A DNA stretch of 33,744 bases from Gnetum montanum (GCA_015680685.1 MNCI01027470.1:296296-330039); one strand, 5' to 3'; numbered from the stretch's first letter, positions 11,351 through 22,386 are shown. The notes: generated by a model from the letters alone, not told the origin. Translations and numbers: made by a program.

Positions 11351-12799
11351 ATCATGTACTCTCCATTCATTCCATTCCATATCTTGTGCATTATTACATG
11401 TGATTGAAAGTCGACTAGGTAAAGTGAAGGATAGGACTGGCCATCCAAGGGAATGGACTTGCATTGGATGCTAATGTCTCATTGGTTGTTGGGATTCCAT
11501 GGGTGTCCCATAAATAGGCTTTACAAGGGTAACAAAGGTAGGAGTCTACTATGATGAGGATCCAAGTATGAATCATTGATGGCATGGCATTATGAGTGAG
11601 TGAACCCAAGCTGAACTCACATGGTGGTAGTATTTGCATGAAATAAGATGGTTGGTCTTCTGTGTGTGTGTGGTTATGACACAATGAGCCTAATGATTTG
11701 ACTAGAACTACACTTAGTTTCATTTTTTACCCACATGTTTGATTATCTCAATTTTCCTTGGTGTTGGTATCACATGATTTTAGATTCTTTTCGGTGTTGG
11801 TATCTCATGATCACATCTATAGTTGTTGTGTCAATGTTCTCTATTGCATGCCATTACTTAATGTTGTCCAAGGCTGGTGTTTTGTAACTCAGTCATGGGG
11901 GAGAGACACCATTAGGTATGTACTTTCTAGTCTTATCTTGTTATCATACCCATGTACGTGTTTGACATTGGACTATGAAGTTGTTCTCCATACATTCCTT
12001 GGGGATTATACTTCCTATTATTTTCTTGCATGAGTTTTTCAATGGTGTTTTAATGCTCAAGGATTTCACATGATGTTTAGCATTGTTGCAGTCTAGTATG
12101 ACTTGGTAGATACATGCTTGAGCCGATAAGGATAACATCATTAGTACCACTTGGAGAATTTTTACTTGATCCAAAACTTGATAGCCTCCTATGGAAGGAA
12201 AATTTAGAGGTGAAGTAATCACATTCCAAAACCATAAGTAGGAATGCATAATAATTGATAGTTGAAGATAAACCAAAGAGAATATACCAAAGATCATCCA
12301 TCAAACTAGAGGCATTCCAAGTTCCACATGCATGCCAAGAACTCTTCGTACTAGTCATCATATCTTGGCCTCTCTCTTTTTAAAGTGGTAATTTTGTAAA
12401 GAATCCTATATTAAAGTATTTACATAATTGTATTCCTCCACATTCATCTCATCATGTGTCTAGTTCTATTTATCATGTCTTGAATTTTAAAGCTAAGAAA
12501 CTAGCTTTATCCAGTCATGAGGGAATGATGAAGCATCCAGTGGTAATTTATATATTGATTACAAGCCTTAGATTTGAGTAACTATTTTATGCACCTAGTT
12601 TTTGTAGTCTAGAACATTCAGTTAAGGTTATTGGTCCTTGATAATGCATCCTTGCCTCTCATGTTACACTTTGAGATTTCATGTCTAATTCCAAATTATT
12701 TAGAATGATTATGGCTTCATTTAGATGTCTTAGGGTCATTCCAACATGTTCCTTTGAGTACCAATTTGTCCTAGTAAGAAAGTGATCAGTTGTAACTAA

Positions 12800-13798
12800 T
12801 GGAGGAGTGTGTTGACTACCCTATGCTAGTGTACCCATTGCATTAATGCATCCCCTGCATTGTCCTACCTAATCCTCCTTACTTGTAATATGACTTCAAG
12901 TAATAGGTATAGCATCAACAAGGCTCCTTTGACCTCTAGGTGCTGACAAACCCTCTTCATTCTCACACAAAAACTATAAATACCAAAGAAGAGTTCTTAT
13001 ACAATGATAAGTATTACTTAAGTTATTTATTAGAATTGTGGCATTCAGCTTGTGTGAAGAGCTCTTTCTCCCTTAGATAAGTTAATATCCTTCATTGTTT
13101 ATTTTTTTGGTTTTGTTGCTTTCACAAGTGCAACTAGAATTAGTTAGAGTGATACCTTGCTTAGTCTAAAATCATTTGATTAATGTAGAATCCCGTGTTT
13201 GCATAGTGAATAAAGCTTATGATTTTTCCTCATTTTTACCATTGATGTATTAAACATTTAAATAATAAAAACATTATAAAATATTAAAATCATAAGAATA
13301 TTTATTTATTTAATTCTCATTTTCATAAGTTGTGATGACTCAACCTTATCCAAGGAGGTCATAGTTGTACGACATGGCGCTGGGCCATCGAGGTTGTAAC
13401 TAAGAGTCATTTTATTGCATTTTGTATGTCGTGTTGTACCTATCCCATAAGGGATTGTCATATGTTTGTGTGTATGTATGTGTGAACATAGCTCCTATCT
13501 TCAAGTGGGATTATGATGCATGTGTGTTTACTTTCATTTTGTCCTTTATAATCATAAAATACATAAAAACTATAAAATATAAAATCATATATATTTCCTT
13601 TTCTTTATCTCTCCATGGTTACATGGAATTGGATTGTATCATATGTATTATAATATATTTTAAACTTTTTAAATGCAGTGACATATGCAAGTATTCTTGA
13701 TAATCCACTTAACATTATCTTCGAAGCTTATAACTAGATCACACTGTGATTTGAATGATATATCCCTTTGTCCAAAAATACTAGTAGGACTCTTTTCA
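12800..13798 (+). repeat. Element B: 3' LTR
   Basis: This 999-bp block aligns from TGGAGGA to TCTTTTCA with the 5' LTR at 2958-3980. Shared landmarks include the CCTACCTAATCCTCCTTAC stretch, the AATAAAGCTTATG poly(A)-signal segment (AATAAA at 13209-13214) and the ATTTTATTGCATTTTGTATG stretch. The U3 TATA box is better preserved here (TATAAATA at 12975-12982) than in the other copy. The right end is set by base-for-base alignment with the 5' LTR end and by the CA terminus. Confidence 0.85.
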
Positions 13799-14759
13799 AT
13801 TCCTCTACTTCATCAACCACTAAATTTGCTATTATTCTTGATAGGTCTACATTAGGTGCATGTATAGGAGAGGAAATAGGGCAACATAACTCCTAGTCAT
13901 AAACCTTTGATCCTTGGTATACCTCTTGAAATACTTTTAGTAATTTCCTGTTCTCACTATTTGCTTTGTAATTTACATCTACCCCTTTTCAATTTTTGGA
14001 TTTCCTTGAAATCCACTTCCATATATTTCTAGCATTTGACTTTTGGGTTTAGATTTTTTTAGATATGTCCCTCATTATATATGTTTTTCTACTTTCAACT
14101 AGATATACAATTTTTTATCATTTTTGCACTATTTAGTATACTCTTTCATTTCACTTTGCGGTATATGCATTTTGTTGTTTATTTTCTATTGGCTACTCCA
14201 TGAACATTTCTCTTTTTCTCTTGATACTCACTAACATTTGGCAAAAACTTTCGACTCAAATTATCATATTTTATCTCAAAATCCCTAAGTCCATTGTTGA
14301 TTTGAGGAAAATTATTTAAATGTTTAGTTTTCTAGATTAAAAATTGATTTTTTTGGTGTTTTATTAGAATACAAAACTAGCGTAACTAAATTAATTCTTG
14401 GTTGGGAGAAAATAGAGTGAAGGAAGATAATAGAAAGATTCTTAAATAACAAAGAAAATCCAAATAATACTTTCTACTTCCAAATAATTGAATGAGAAGC
14501 CATATGAGGTGAAAATCTCATAGTGATAGTAGATAGAACTTGTCAAATTTCTTAATATTAACCCCAAAAATCTAAACTTCATTTTACATAAAGGTGCCAA
14601 AGTATGATTAATCTTTAGAATTGAAATCATTTCTTATATACATGGTATTGTCCACAATTTACAAGAAAATTCTAAAATATTAGTAAGAGGAGGAAGGGTA
14701 AAAAATTTATCTAGTGTAGCGATTGAAAATGTTAGTGGCTGGAACATTGAGAGGTTGCT
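13799..14759. other. AT-rich stretch without recognisable gene
   Basis: No domain was recognised on either strand. The - strand around 14200-13800 has a loosely open, A-rich reading (for example KVFQEVYQGSKVYD) that could be the relic of some coding sequence, but it matches nothing I know. This stretch separates element B from the probable 3' part of element C, and could include the continuation of element A if B is nested in A. Confidence 0.35.
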
Positions 14760-15840
14760 GGGCATACAGCCTACCCCTAGATCCGTGCAAGGGCTATGCT
14801 GGAGTAAATGGAAATAGGGTGCCCTGAACGGTTTGGTTAATTAGACAGGGACTTAATCAGTGCACAATAACCTTTCATAAACAATTGTTTTAAAGATGTT
14901 ATGTATAACTTAAGTGATGAATGTAAAATGATAGAAAATGATGCAAAATATGGTGATAGCAAAATGAAATAAAACAAGGTTGAGTGAGAGAGTGCACCAC
15001 CCCAAAGTTAGGGAATCTGATCTTTGTTTGGCTGAAGAAGGTGTACAACTGATGGGCAATGTGGATGGGAATAGCTTACAACAGAACAATATGGTCACAA
15101 CTCCTTGACTACTGCCAATGGCCTGCTAACAGGAACTTGCTGGGCTAGGAGAGATTCAGGAGGTGCTACCATTGGGGTTTTGTTGTTTGTCCACCTTCTG
15201 CTTGCCAATCTCTTTGCCAAAGCTAATCACCAAAAAGCCAAATGCTAAAAATGCCAATAGGAAGAAATCCAAGTCCAAAAGCTAACCTTACAAGCCAACC
15301 ATAGGAAAGATGATTTCAAAAGCCAACAATGCCAAAAAGCCAACCCCTTGAACATTGTTCACTGGGGTATTCATAGAGCTAGATGTGGGAAAGAGACATG
15401 GTTTGGATGTCACATGTCCTAGGTCCCACAGAGTGCAAATGTGAATGTGCCATGCTACCGTGTAATGCTACACTACAGTGTTATGTTAGTATGCTATGCT
15501 GCAGTGTAATGTTGAATGTGAAACCAGCTATGCTATGACCATACCATTCAAGCTGCATGTGCCAAAATCCAGGGAACTACCATATTTTTTATAAAGAATG
15601 CCAAAAATGAATGCAAAGTGGAGCCTGTGCTCCAAGACTATGTCTTCCCTACTCTTGTGAGTAGGGTCAAGCATAGGGACAACTTTGGAAATAATTAGAG
15701 GGGTGCAAAATGAAGCAAACTACTTATCTTGCTTGGCAAAGAGATGTCGGAGTAGAAATGACCATTGACAACAAGTTTTTAAGCTAACCAAGGATGTCTT
15801 GATGCTTCCACATGGGTGTCATGCTATTTACCCTGCCTAG
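14760..15840 (-). other. Element C: distal 3' untranslated part, possibly including LTR sequence
   Basis: No coding is recognised. It holds words such as AATGTAAAATGATAGAAAATG (14919-14939 region), resembling the 34-bp units at 27.9-28.1 kb, and GCCAA-rich runs at 15220-15350. From 15440 onward come TATGCTAC-type words. A 3' LTR is expected hereabouts, but no second copy near the 5' end of C confirms one. Confidence 0.35.
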
Positions 15841-15869
15841 CATATTAGTGTAGCGTAAACACCTGCAGG

Positions 15870-16870
15870 CTATGCTATGCTACACTATGTAGTGTAGCAT
15901 AGCGTAGTTGAAAATCTTGAGAGAAATCTCGTCCAAAAATCGAAGATACCTATCTAAGGCTTGGCTAGGAAAGTAACTTCTTCAATTGATAGCCCTACCT
16001 TCCATGTTGAAAGGCCTTGGGACCTATGGAGTTCATCCTTGGGACACTTTTAGGCTTTGCATCCCCACTATGCTATGTAGCATAGCACAGAGTAGCAGCC
16101 AGTGTGACATGCATCCTTGCTTGATTTGCAATGCTTTGTTGAGAAAAATTTCTTACAACCTGAGGGTGAGGTGGGATAGGTAGTTTTGGAGGTTGGAGCA
16201 TGGTCAAGTGCAATTCTATTGTTGGAACCACTTGGCAGAGGACTTTTGTGCATTCTGACCCTGCTACACTATGCTACGCTGTGTAGCGTAGCATAGCATA
16301 ACACCCGATTTGGCCCAAATTATGACTTACTTTGTAATCATTTTATCACAAGATGTCAGTCATGTCTTGGTGTGGCAGAAAAATAAGCATTTTTGATGGT
16401 TGAAGCATGGGCAATCATGTTTATTGTGCCAAAATAGTCTAAGTGGAAGCAATGCCACATGAGCAAACTGCTACACTATGCTACGCTATGTAGTGTAGCA
16501 CAGCGTAGCACTCAAATGAAGATGATTTTAATGAAATTTTCCATATTTTTGTTGTGTCTTGTTGCTCATGCATCAAGGATGAAGTGGGGTAGATACCCTG
16601 GAGGGCTGAGTCATTGTCAATCTGCATCTTTGGTGCCTGATCAGTCTTCTCAAGGCCTACTACGCTATGCAGCGTAGTAGGTTTTTGTGGTTAGAAAACT
16701 TGCCAAACTATTTAGTCCATCCTAAACACCTTTGACAACTCCTAGCATGGTCCCTAGGTAGACCATCAGTCAAGTCAAGTGTCAAGCTGGGCAAGCTAAA
16801 GGGTGTAGCAAGCCTATCAGCTCAGGAGATAGAAAATTTGTGAAACTATTCAATTTACCTCTAGTGCCTC
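15870..16870 (-). repeat. Five-unit diverged tandem repeat, about 195 bp, each unit with a palindrome
   Basis: Palindromes built on CTACGCTATG/CATAGCGTAG words are centred at about 15888, 16076, 16282, 16484 and 16668, spaced 188, 206, 202 and 184 bp. Arms: 13 bp perfect with a 2-nt loop (15875-15902), extendable to 18 bp with one mismatch; 7 bp (16068-16085); 12 bp (16269-16296); 9 bp (16470-16499); 11 bp with loop ATGC (16656-16681). Between palindromes, units share diverged text such as GGTTGGAGCATGGTCAA, GGTTGAAGCATGGGCAA and GGCTGAGTCATTGTCAA. This is an old tandem array in the 3' untranslated part of element C. Confidence 0.8.
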
Positions 16871-18514
16871 TTTCATGCAAAGTGGCCTCATGGCTGGGTG
16901 CTATGTTGACTATGCTATAGAGGGTGGTAGGTAGGCTTGGGGGCAACTTTAAAGGCATTAGGACTTTTGGGGTGCCATGTCATCTGCACAATTTGACGTG
17001 ACACCATGCTTATAGAGATCCTTGCCAAAATTTTGGGACTATGCTGAATCATGAGAGTCTTGAAATTTATGGTGTTTCAATGGACCCTCTTTGTTGATGT
17101 CTAGAGGATCTTCCCAATAGATGTCAACAAAGAATATGAAACACCATGAAGAATAAGACACCAACATCGCTCTCGAGTGCCCGCTTGGATGATGCTTTGC
17201 TATGTTTTAGAGTACTGGGAGAGTGATTGTAAGGTAGGGGGCAAAGGGATGGATTTGAGAAAATAGGGTTAGGCAAAAATAAGTGTAGAATGTGACTTGA
17301 TGAAAAACTATTGCTAGTATGATCCCTCGTCGGAATGCTTATGCAAGAATTAACATGCATGGGTGTCTTTCTTTTTTGGCCCTTGACCCCTCACTGGAGT
17401 GCTTAGAGATGGTCAACTTTTAGCCAAAATGGTTGCAAAGTAGCTTTTGTGTTATTTTTTTAGGCACTTATTTTTTTGAGCTTTTTTCTCTTTTGTGCTT
17501 ATGTGCTTTTTTGTTGCACACCAATGTTCACTTGGAGACAACTTTGTTTTTGCCGTAGGATAGGTGTTTCCTCCCTGGGATGAGCTGTGTTACATCCATA
17601 TGGGGCTTTGAACTACCTACAAAGGCTTCCCATGGGATGAGTTGTACTATGTTTGCCATGGGTTTGGTAGTTGGGCATGTGAAAGGGTTTTATGTGCATT
17701 AGGAAAGCTTATAAAGGATATGAGAAACTACAAGTATAGGGAACAGGGATTAAGTTGGCTAAAAAGGAGAGTAGGACATGCACTCTCAAGTAGCTAGGCT
17801 AATTGAATGGGTACTTTAGAATAGTGTAATTCCTTGCTCTCATGGTGAAATGCATCCTTGAATGACACCATCTTGGCTTTTATCATGCAAACACAACAGA
17901 GAGAAAACCAGAAAAAACTACCATTGAGTGAAGTGAGAGCAAATTCCTACTTGCTCACAACACTTCCAAGGTGGTCGATGTTGTGTTTGACATGTGTAAT
18001 GTCCAGAGAAGGAAGGCTAGTATAGGTTATTGCAATGGTAGTCCAGAAAGGTTAGCACTGAAGAGGCTAGGAGTAGTGGTGATGCAGGTGCTTAGGATTT
18101 CCTACCCAAGGTAAACATCATGCAATCCAACTACAAGGTGAGAATCCTAACTGCTAAATTCCTTTTAGACTTGGATGATGATGAGACTTGGAGGATGGCA
18201 ACCTTGTGGTTGGGCCACAATAGTGATGAGACTCCAATAGTAGGTGCTAAAGGCAAGAGCTACTGCTAAGATGATTGGTTGTGGTAGTGGTAGCTTTGGA
18301 AGGTTAGTAAGATGTCAAATGACATCTCTAGAAGATCAGAAAGATGCCAAGGGCGGTGACACTACATGTGTTTTAGAGGGTTTTTCCTTGATAACATGAA
18401 CTTCATTCTAGAATTGCAACGTCCCACCCCATGTTTTTTGAGAAGATTGGAGGTGTGCACGCTCACTTGTTTACAATGTCACATGTGTGAGCTGGGAGGT
18501 GTTGCACTGCGAAC
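16871..18514 (-). other. Element C: middle of the 3' untranslated part
   Basis: No coding or RNA gene is recognised in these 1.6 kb. They contain the imperfect inverted repeat at 17069-17147 and T-rich low-complexity sequence around 17450-17530. A 78-codon - strand frame at 17360-17124 has no recognisable domain. Confidence 0.5.
17069..17147. repeat. Imperfect inverted repeat (hairpin)
   Basis: The left arm 17069-17103 (ATGGTGTTTCA ... TTTGTTGATGTCTA) pairs with the right arm 17118-17147 (TAGATGTCAACAAAG ... TGAAACACCAT), with a 14-nt loop and one internal bulge. It could form a hairpin RNA or be the remnant of a tiny inverted-repeat element. No target duplication was identified. Confidence 0.7.
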
Positions 18515-18825
18515 CTAGTTTAAGGTCTTGGTAGACCATCAAATGTGCTAGTTTAAGGTCCTAGTAAATCGATGTGCTAGTTTAAGGTCCTAGCAGACTG
18601 CTGTGCTAGTTTAACATCATAGCAGACTGTGGATGGTCAATTTAAGGTCATAGAGGACCGTGCTATGGGTGCCAGTTTTATGTCATGGCCCAAAGATGTG
18701 CTGTGCTAGTTTAACATCATAGTGGATGAGTTGTGCTAGTTTATAGTCATAGAAGACTATCTGTGCCAGTTTACAATCATAGCAGACTATTTATGCTAGT
18801 TTTATGTTGTAGCAAACATGCTGCT
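18515..18825 (-). repeat. Tandem array of ten ~30-bp units, AGTTTAAGGTC family (post-integrase)
   Basis: Units start with CTAGTTT or close variants at 18515, 18548, 18577, 18606, 18637, 18672, 18706, 18736, 18766 and 18796, spaced 29-35 bp. The + strand consensus is about CTAGTTTAAGGTCATAGCAG followed by ACTGTGTG. It begins about 35 bp beyond the integrase stop codon of element C. The same core recurs at 22387-22546 and 27617-27890. Confidence 0.9.
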
Positions 18826-18858
18826 TACCTTGCTTTGCGTTTGATGTAATCCTTTGAG

Positions 18859-19995
18859 TCAAACATAGTATGGCTTGAGGTACAAGTGGTTAATGGGATT
18901 CGTGAACTTGTTGCCATCCATATCAACTAGTTTGAATGCCCCGTTCTTATAGACTTTCGTGACTATGAAAGGGCTTTCCTAGTTGGCTGAGAATTTGCTC
19001 ATGGTTCACGAACAGCCTTGAGGACTAGGTCCCCCTTTTTGATTGACCATTGATGTAAGTTGCAATGATGCTTCTGTCGTTGCTTATCTTGGTACCATTC
19101 GATGTGACCAAGTGTTTGGGTGTGCTCCTCCTCTACAGAGTCATGATCAATGATCCTTGACTCATTATTTTGAGCCTCATCCATGACATTTGAAAGGATC
19201 ATTCAAAGTGATGGAACCTACAATTCAAGAGGTAACACCACTTCAGATCTGTACACAAGACTATAAGGAGTCTTACCTGTAGCTATTCTGCATGTTGTGC
19301 GGTAAGCCCAAAGCATGTAGAGGATTTGCTCATGCCATCGCCTCTTGCTACTGCTGAGCATCTTTTTCAAAAGGTTAATGATAACTTTTTTGGTTGCTTC
19401 TGCTTGCCCATTTTCCTGGGGGTAGTATGGCAATGAAAAAAATGTTTAATGCCAAGGTTTTCACAAAAAGTTTTGGTTTCTGTGCTACTAAACTACGACC
19501 TGTTGTCAATCACAATAGCCATGGGGAGGCCAAACCTTGTCACTATGTTTTCTAGAATGAAATGGCAAACCTGTTGGGATGTGGTCTTTTTGAAGGGAAT
19601 AGCTTCTACCACTTTGTAAAATACTCAGTTGTGATAATAATGAAGCTATGCTCTACAGAAGATTTAGGTGTGATGGATCCTGTGATATTTAGTCCCCAAC
19701 ATTGGAAAGGCCATGTGATTTGTGTGGTATGCAATTTAGTAGGCGAAACATGTACAAGGTTCCCATGGTGTTGACACACGTCACATGTCCTAACCTTGGC
19801 AACACAATCACATTCTATGCAAGGCTAGTAGTAGCCTAAATGCCAAATTTTTGCTGCCATAGCCTTGGGGGCTATGTGCCCTCTGCACAATCCCTCATGG
19901 ACTTTGTCAAAAATATTTTTTGCTTCTTCCCCACTAATGCAAGCTAGCAATATTCCATCATAGGAGCATTTGCATAAAGTGTTGTCTCCTATGAG
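18859..19995 (-). pseudogene. Element C: integrase relic
   Basis: On the - strand the HHCC finger reads VHEGLCRGHIAPKAMAAKI, then VRTCDVCQHHGN (about 19915-19765). The core has WGLNITGSITP, with the first catalytic Asp changed to Asn (codon at 19689-19687), then TEYFTKW. The IDN segment keeps the second Asp, and PYYPQENGQAEATKK near 19430-19385 keeps the Glu. ILYMLWAYRTTCRIATGKTP follows near 19325-19265. The C-terminal domain has KKGDLVLKAVREP, then NGAFKLVDMDGNKF and NHLYLKPYYV, ending at a TGA at 18861-18859. Several frame changes and stops make it inactive. A 30-bp tandem array starts just past the stop. Confidence 0.88.
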
Positions 19996-20016
19996 GACAT
20001 ATTGTTGGGCTTGCTT

Positions 20017-20640
20017 TCATATTGCATCATTTTGAGTAGATGTAAAGCCATGTGGGGGTTTGCCATGTTGGATATATGCTTTAATGTTATCATACGATTT
20101 TTGGGTGTGGGCCATGCCTACTGATGCAATGTGTGGAGTGTGAGTGATATGATCAGTGAATGTCACTATCGAGGCGGGCAAAGTAGCAAACATGTGTGAT
20201 GGCACATTTAAGGCTAACATGGCTAGCGCATTAGCTACAATGTTTTTGTTATGGTGGACATGTTGGATGTCCAAAGTTGCTAATTGCTTTAATAGAATCT
20301 TGGCTAAATTGCAATAAAGTTGCAAATGTGGAGCCTTGCAAGCATAAACTTCAGTGATCTGGTTGATGACTAATTGTGAGTTGTCCCATATTGGTAATTG
20401 TTGGATGTTCAACTATTAAGCTATTAGAAGTACAAAGGAATGTAAAATGATACGTGAAGGGTCAAATTTCCCCGAAGGGAAATGTAAGGATAGTGGTGGT
20501 GCTACCACCTTGTGTGGTTGAAGTGCTGTCGAAATGTAGACTGGCCTCAAAATCTAATGGAATAGGGCTTATGCTATTGACATGCTCATCTAGGAACTTG
20601 GGTTCTATTATTGCTTGGTCATCAATGGGTGAAGTTGTAA
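20017..20640 (-). pseudogene. Element C: archaeal-type (second) RNase H relic
   Basis: The - strand frame 20412-20017 is open for 131 codons: QQLPIWDNSQLVINQITEVY, then LATLDIQHVHHNKNIVANAL, AMLALNVPSH. This matches the l.i.GDSqLVinQi.g...............h.pR..N..ADALA.lA half of the Tat-lineage extra RNase H; GDS has become DNS, and ADALA has become ANALA (Asp to Asn). The first half is in broken frames to 20640. It lies between RNase H and integrase, as the lineage requires. Confidence 0.85.
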
Positions 20641-20641
20641 G

Positions 20642-21105
20642 CTATGTGGCTATTACTTGACCCTTTGTGGAGGATTGTGCCACATAATCGGTTATGGCTT
20701 TCCATTGGGCTATTCTACTGCTCTCGTATAAGTTGGTTGTAATAGCATGAAGTATGTTGCTTTTGCATATAATGTTGACTTTACTATGAAACAAGTAATG
20801 TCTCCACTTTTTAAGTGTGAACACTAGGGCAAGACAATTTTTCTTCACTTTGTTGTACTTTCCCTTATGAGCTATTAATGGATGAATTAAGTAGTAAACT
20901 GGGATTTCAGACCCATCGTCTCTCTTTTGACATAGCAGTGCAACAATAGATGTGTTCGAGGTGCAAGACAGATGTAGAAAGGCCTATCCCTCTGTGGAGG
21001 GTAAAGAGTTGGAAGATGCAATAGCTCTTTCTTTAGGTTATCAAAGGCTTTTTGACATTGATCTGTCCACTTGAAGTTGACTCCTTTCTTAAGCAGGTGT
21101 TGCAT
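20642..21105 (-). pseudogene. Element C: RNase H relic
   Basis: LLKKGVNFKWTDQCQKAFDN, then LKKELLHLPTLYPPQRDRPF (21099-20985) corresponds to the thumb end and first strand of RNase H. A stop at about 20889 and a frame change separate it from KKNCLALVFTLKKWRHYLFH, then KVNIICKSNILHAI and SRIAQWKAI (20845-20680), the E..ClAlvfa...LRHYl...v.li.k.dPl...gRiakW region. KGQVIAT matches the KGqalAd end. The family enzyme removes the RNA template strand; this copy cannot. Confidence 0.85.
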
Positions 21106-22273
21106 CAGGTGTAGTTTGTTGGTTAGCCTAGCGATAAACCTTCTTATGAACTATACCCTACCTTGTAACCTGTGCAACTCCTTAAGGTTTGTAGGTGGTG
21201 CTAAGTTAATGATAGCCTTAACTTTATCAGAGTCTACATGTATCCCCATTTCTGACACTACAAAGCCTAACATGCATCCAGGTTTTACTCTGAAAAAATA
21301 ATTTTTGGGGTTGAGACAAAGGTCATGCATATGAAAATGTTGAAGAACTATGTTTAGATCTTTGGGAGGATCAGTAGCTTCCTTATACTTAACTACTGTC
21401 ATCGATGTAATCGTTTAACCTTTCCAAGAGGTAATCACTAAATATGTATGTCATTGCTCGTTGATACGTTGCTCTAGCATTTTTTAGCCTAAAGGACATC
21501 ATTGTGTAACAAACATTTCCTCAAGGGGTCATAAAGGTAGTTGCCAATTGATGCTCTGGGTTTATATGAATTTGGTTATAGCTTGAGAACCCATCCATGA
21601 AAGATAGCAAGGCATGCCCAACCGTAGTATCAATAAGTTGATCGATACTAGGCAATGGAAAGTCATCCTTAATCATCACCCTATTGAAATCCCATAAGTC
21701 TATACAAATTTGTATACTCCCAATCTTCTTGGGTACAACAACAATGTTTGAGATCCAATCTAAGTAATCGATTGCTCAAATGAAACTAGCTTGATAAAGT
21801 TTGGTAATTTCATCATGTACGGCTAAGGTGATTTTTGGTTTGATTTTGTAAGATTTTTATTTAACTGCCTTGACACATGGGTCTAGGATAATATTGTGTT
21901 GTATGAGTTGTGGGTCTAGGCCCAGCATGTCTTCATATGACCATGCAAACACTTTGACATTGTCATTAAGGACTTTTGAGATGTTTTGTTGCACATGTGA
22001 ATCTAGTAGGAAGCTAACTTTCAATGTTTTTGCCTCACCTCTAGTCATAGTTACAAGGTGTTTAATAAGGGGATCCTCAGTCACATCCTTGGCCTCTAAG
22101 TCTAGGGCCTAGACTAGGTGTTTGGACCATTCTAGGGGTGTTTCTAAGGATTCAATGTAGGTGTCACAAGAGGATGGTTCGAAGTTTATCAATTTTAGAT
22201 TTAAGCATCTTGTAAATTTGCTGTAGGGACCTGTCAAGGTTAAAGGTGAATGAAGATCATGACTGGAAGGCAT
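21106..22273 (-). pseudogene. Element C: reverse transcriptase relic
   Basis: From ATG 22273 the frame runs through DLEAKDVTEDPLIKHLV to NDNVKVFAWSYEDMLGLDPQ (near 21960-21900), the Tat-lineage segment just before RT. RT motifs follow in order: NIVVVPKKIGSIQICIDLWD, DDFPLPSIDQLIDTTVGHAL, FMDGFSSYNQIHI (catalytic Asp kept), RATYQRAMTYIFSDYLLERL, then NDYIDD, the intact active site near 21415-21398. Immediately after it a frameshift, probably a 2-nt loss, moves the downstream VVKYKEATDPPKDLNIVLQH into another frame (21402-21151). LQGRVQFIRRFIA closes the domain. Upstream of the ATG is a splice-acceptor-like TTATTGTGATAG ending at 22287. Confidence 0.88.
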
Positions 22274-22386
22274 TTTTCAATTGAACCTATCACAATAAGC
22301 GAACAAAGCAAGTCAAGTGATACTTGTTTGAGATAATAGTATGTAATGAATATATGCAAAGCAATGATGTAACGTAAAATAAATTT

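Larger units (their letters stand above)
9740..12799 (+). other. Element B: 3 kb between integrase and 3' LTR, no recognised gene
   Basis: In Athila elements this interval may hold an envelope-like gene. No signal peptide, transmembrane or envelope-like frame could be recognised on the + strand. Two modest - strand frames, 11723-11415 (102 codons) and about 12361-11944 (94 and 117 codons in different frames), match no family known to me. A purine-rich tract at 10483-10575 and a (TC)15 microsatellite are present. The sequence just before the 3' LTR is not a clear polypurine tract. Confidence 0.5.
2958..13798 (+). mobile_element. Element B: Athila-lineage Ty3/gypsy retrotransposon, full length but dead
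   Basis: Two related LTRs bound an interior with relics in the order primer site, gag, protease, RT, RNase H, integrase, then about 3 kb of non-pol sequence. Athila membership rests on the RT and integrase wording (VFMNDF at the RT active site, ENVRGNHLSW at the RNase H end, NGKHLKHYRE at the integrase end), the tRNA-Asp primer, and the long spacer where Athila elements carry an envelope-like gene. About 10.8 kb fits the lineage. No target-site duplication is evident: TCTCA precedes the 5' LTR and ATTCC follows the 3' LTR. Stops and frameshifts occur throughout. Confidence 0.85.

Noticed and set aside
14760-15400. A 3' LTR of element C
   Set aside because: The position is plausible, but no matching copy was found near 31.9-33 kb, so LTR status cannot be supported.
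15870-16681. Regularly spaced palindromic repeats as a CRISPR array
   Set aside because: Spacing near 195 bp with diverged, related spacers inside a plant retroelement, and no cas genes; this is a decayed tandem repeat.
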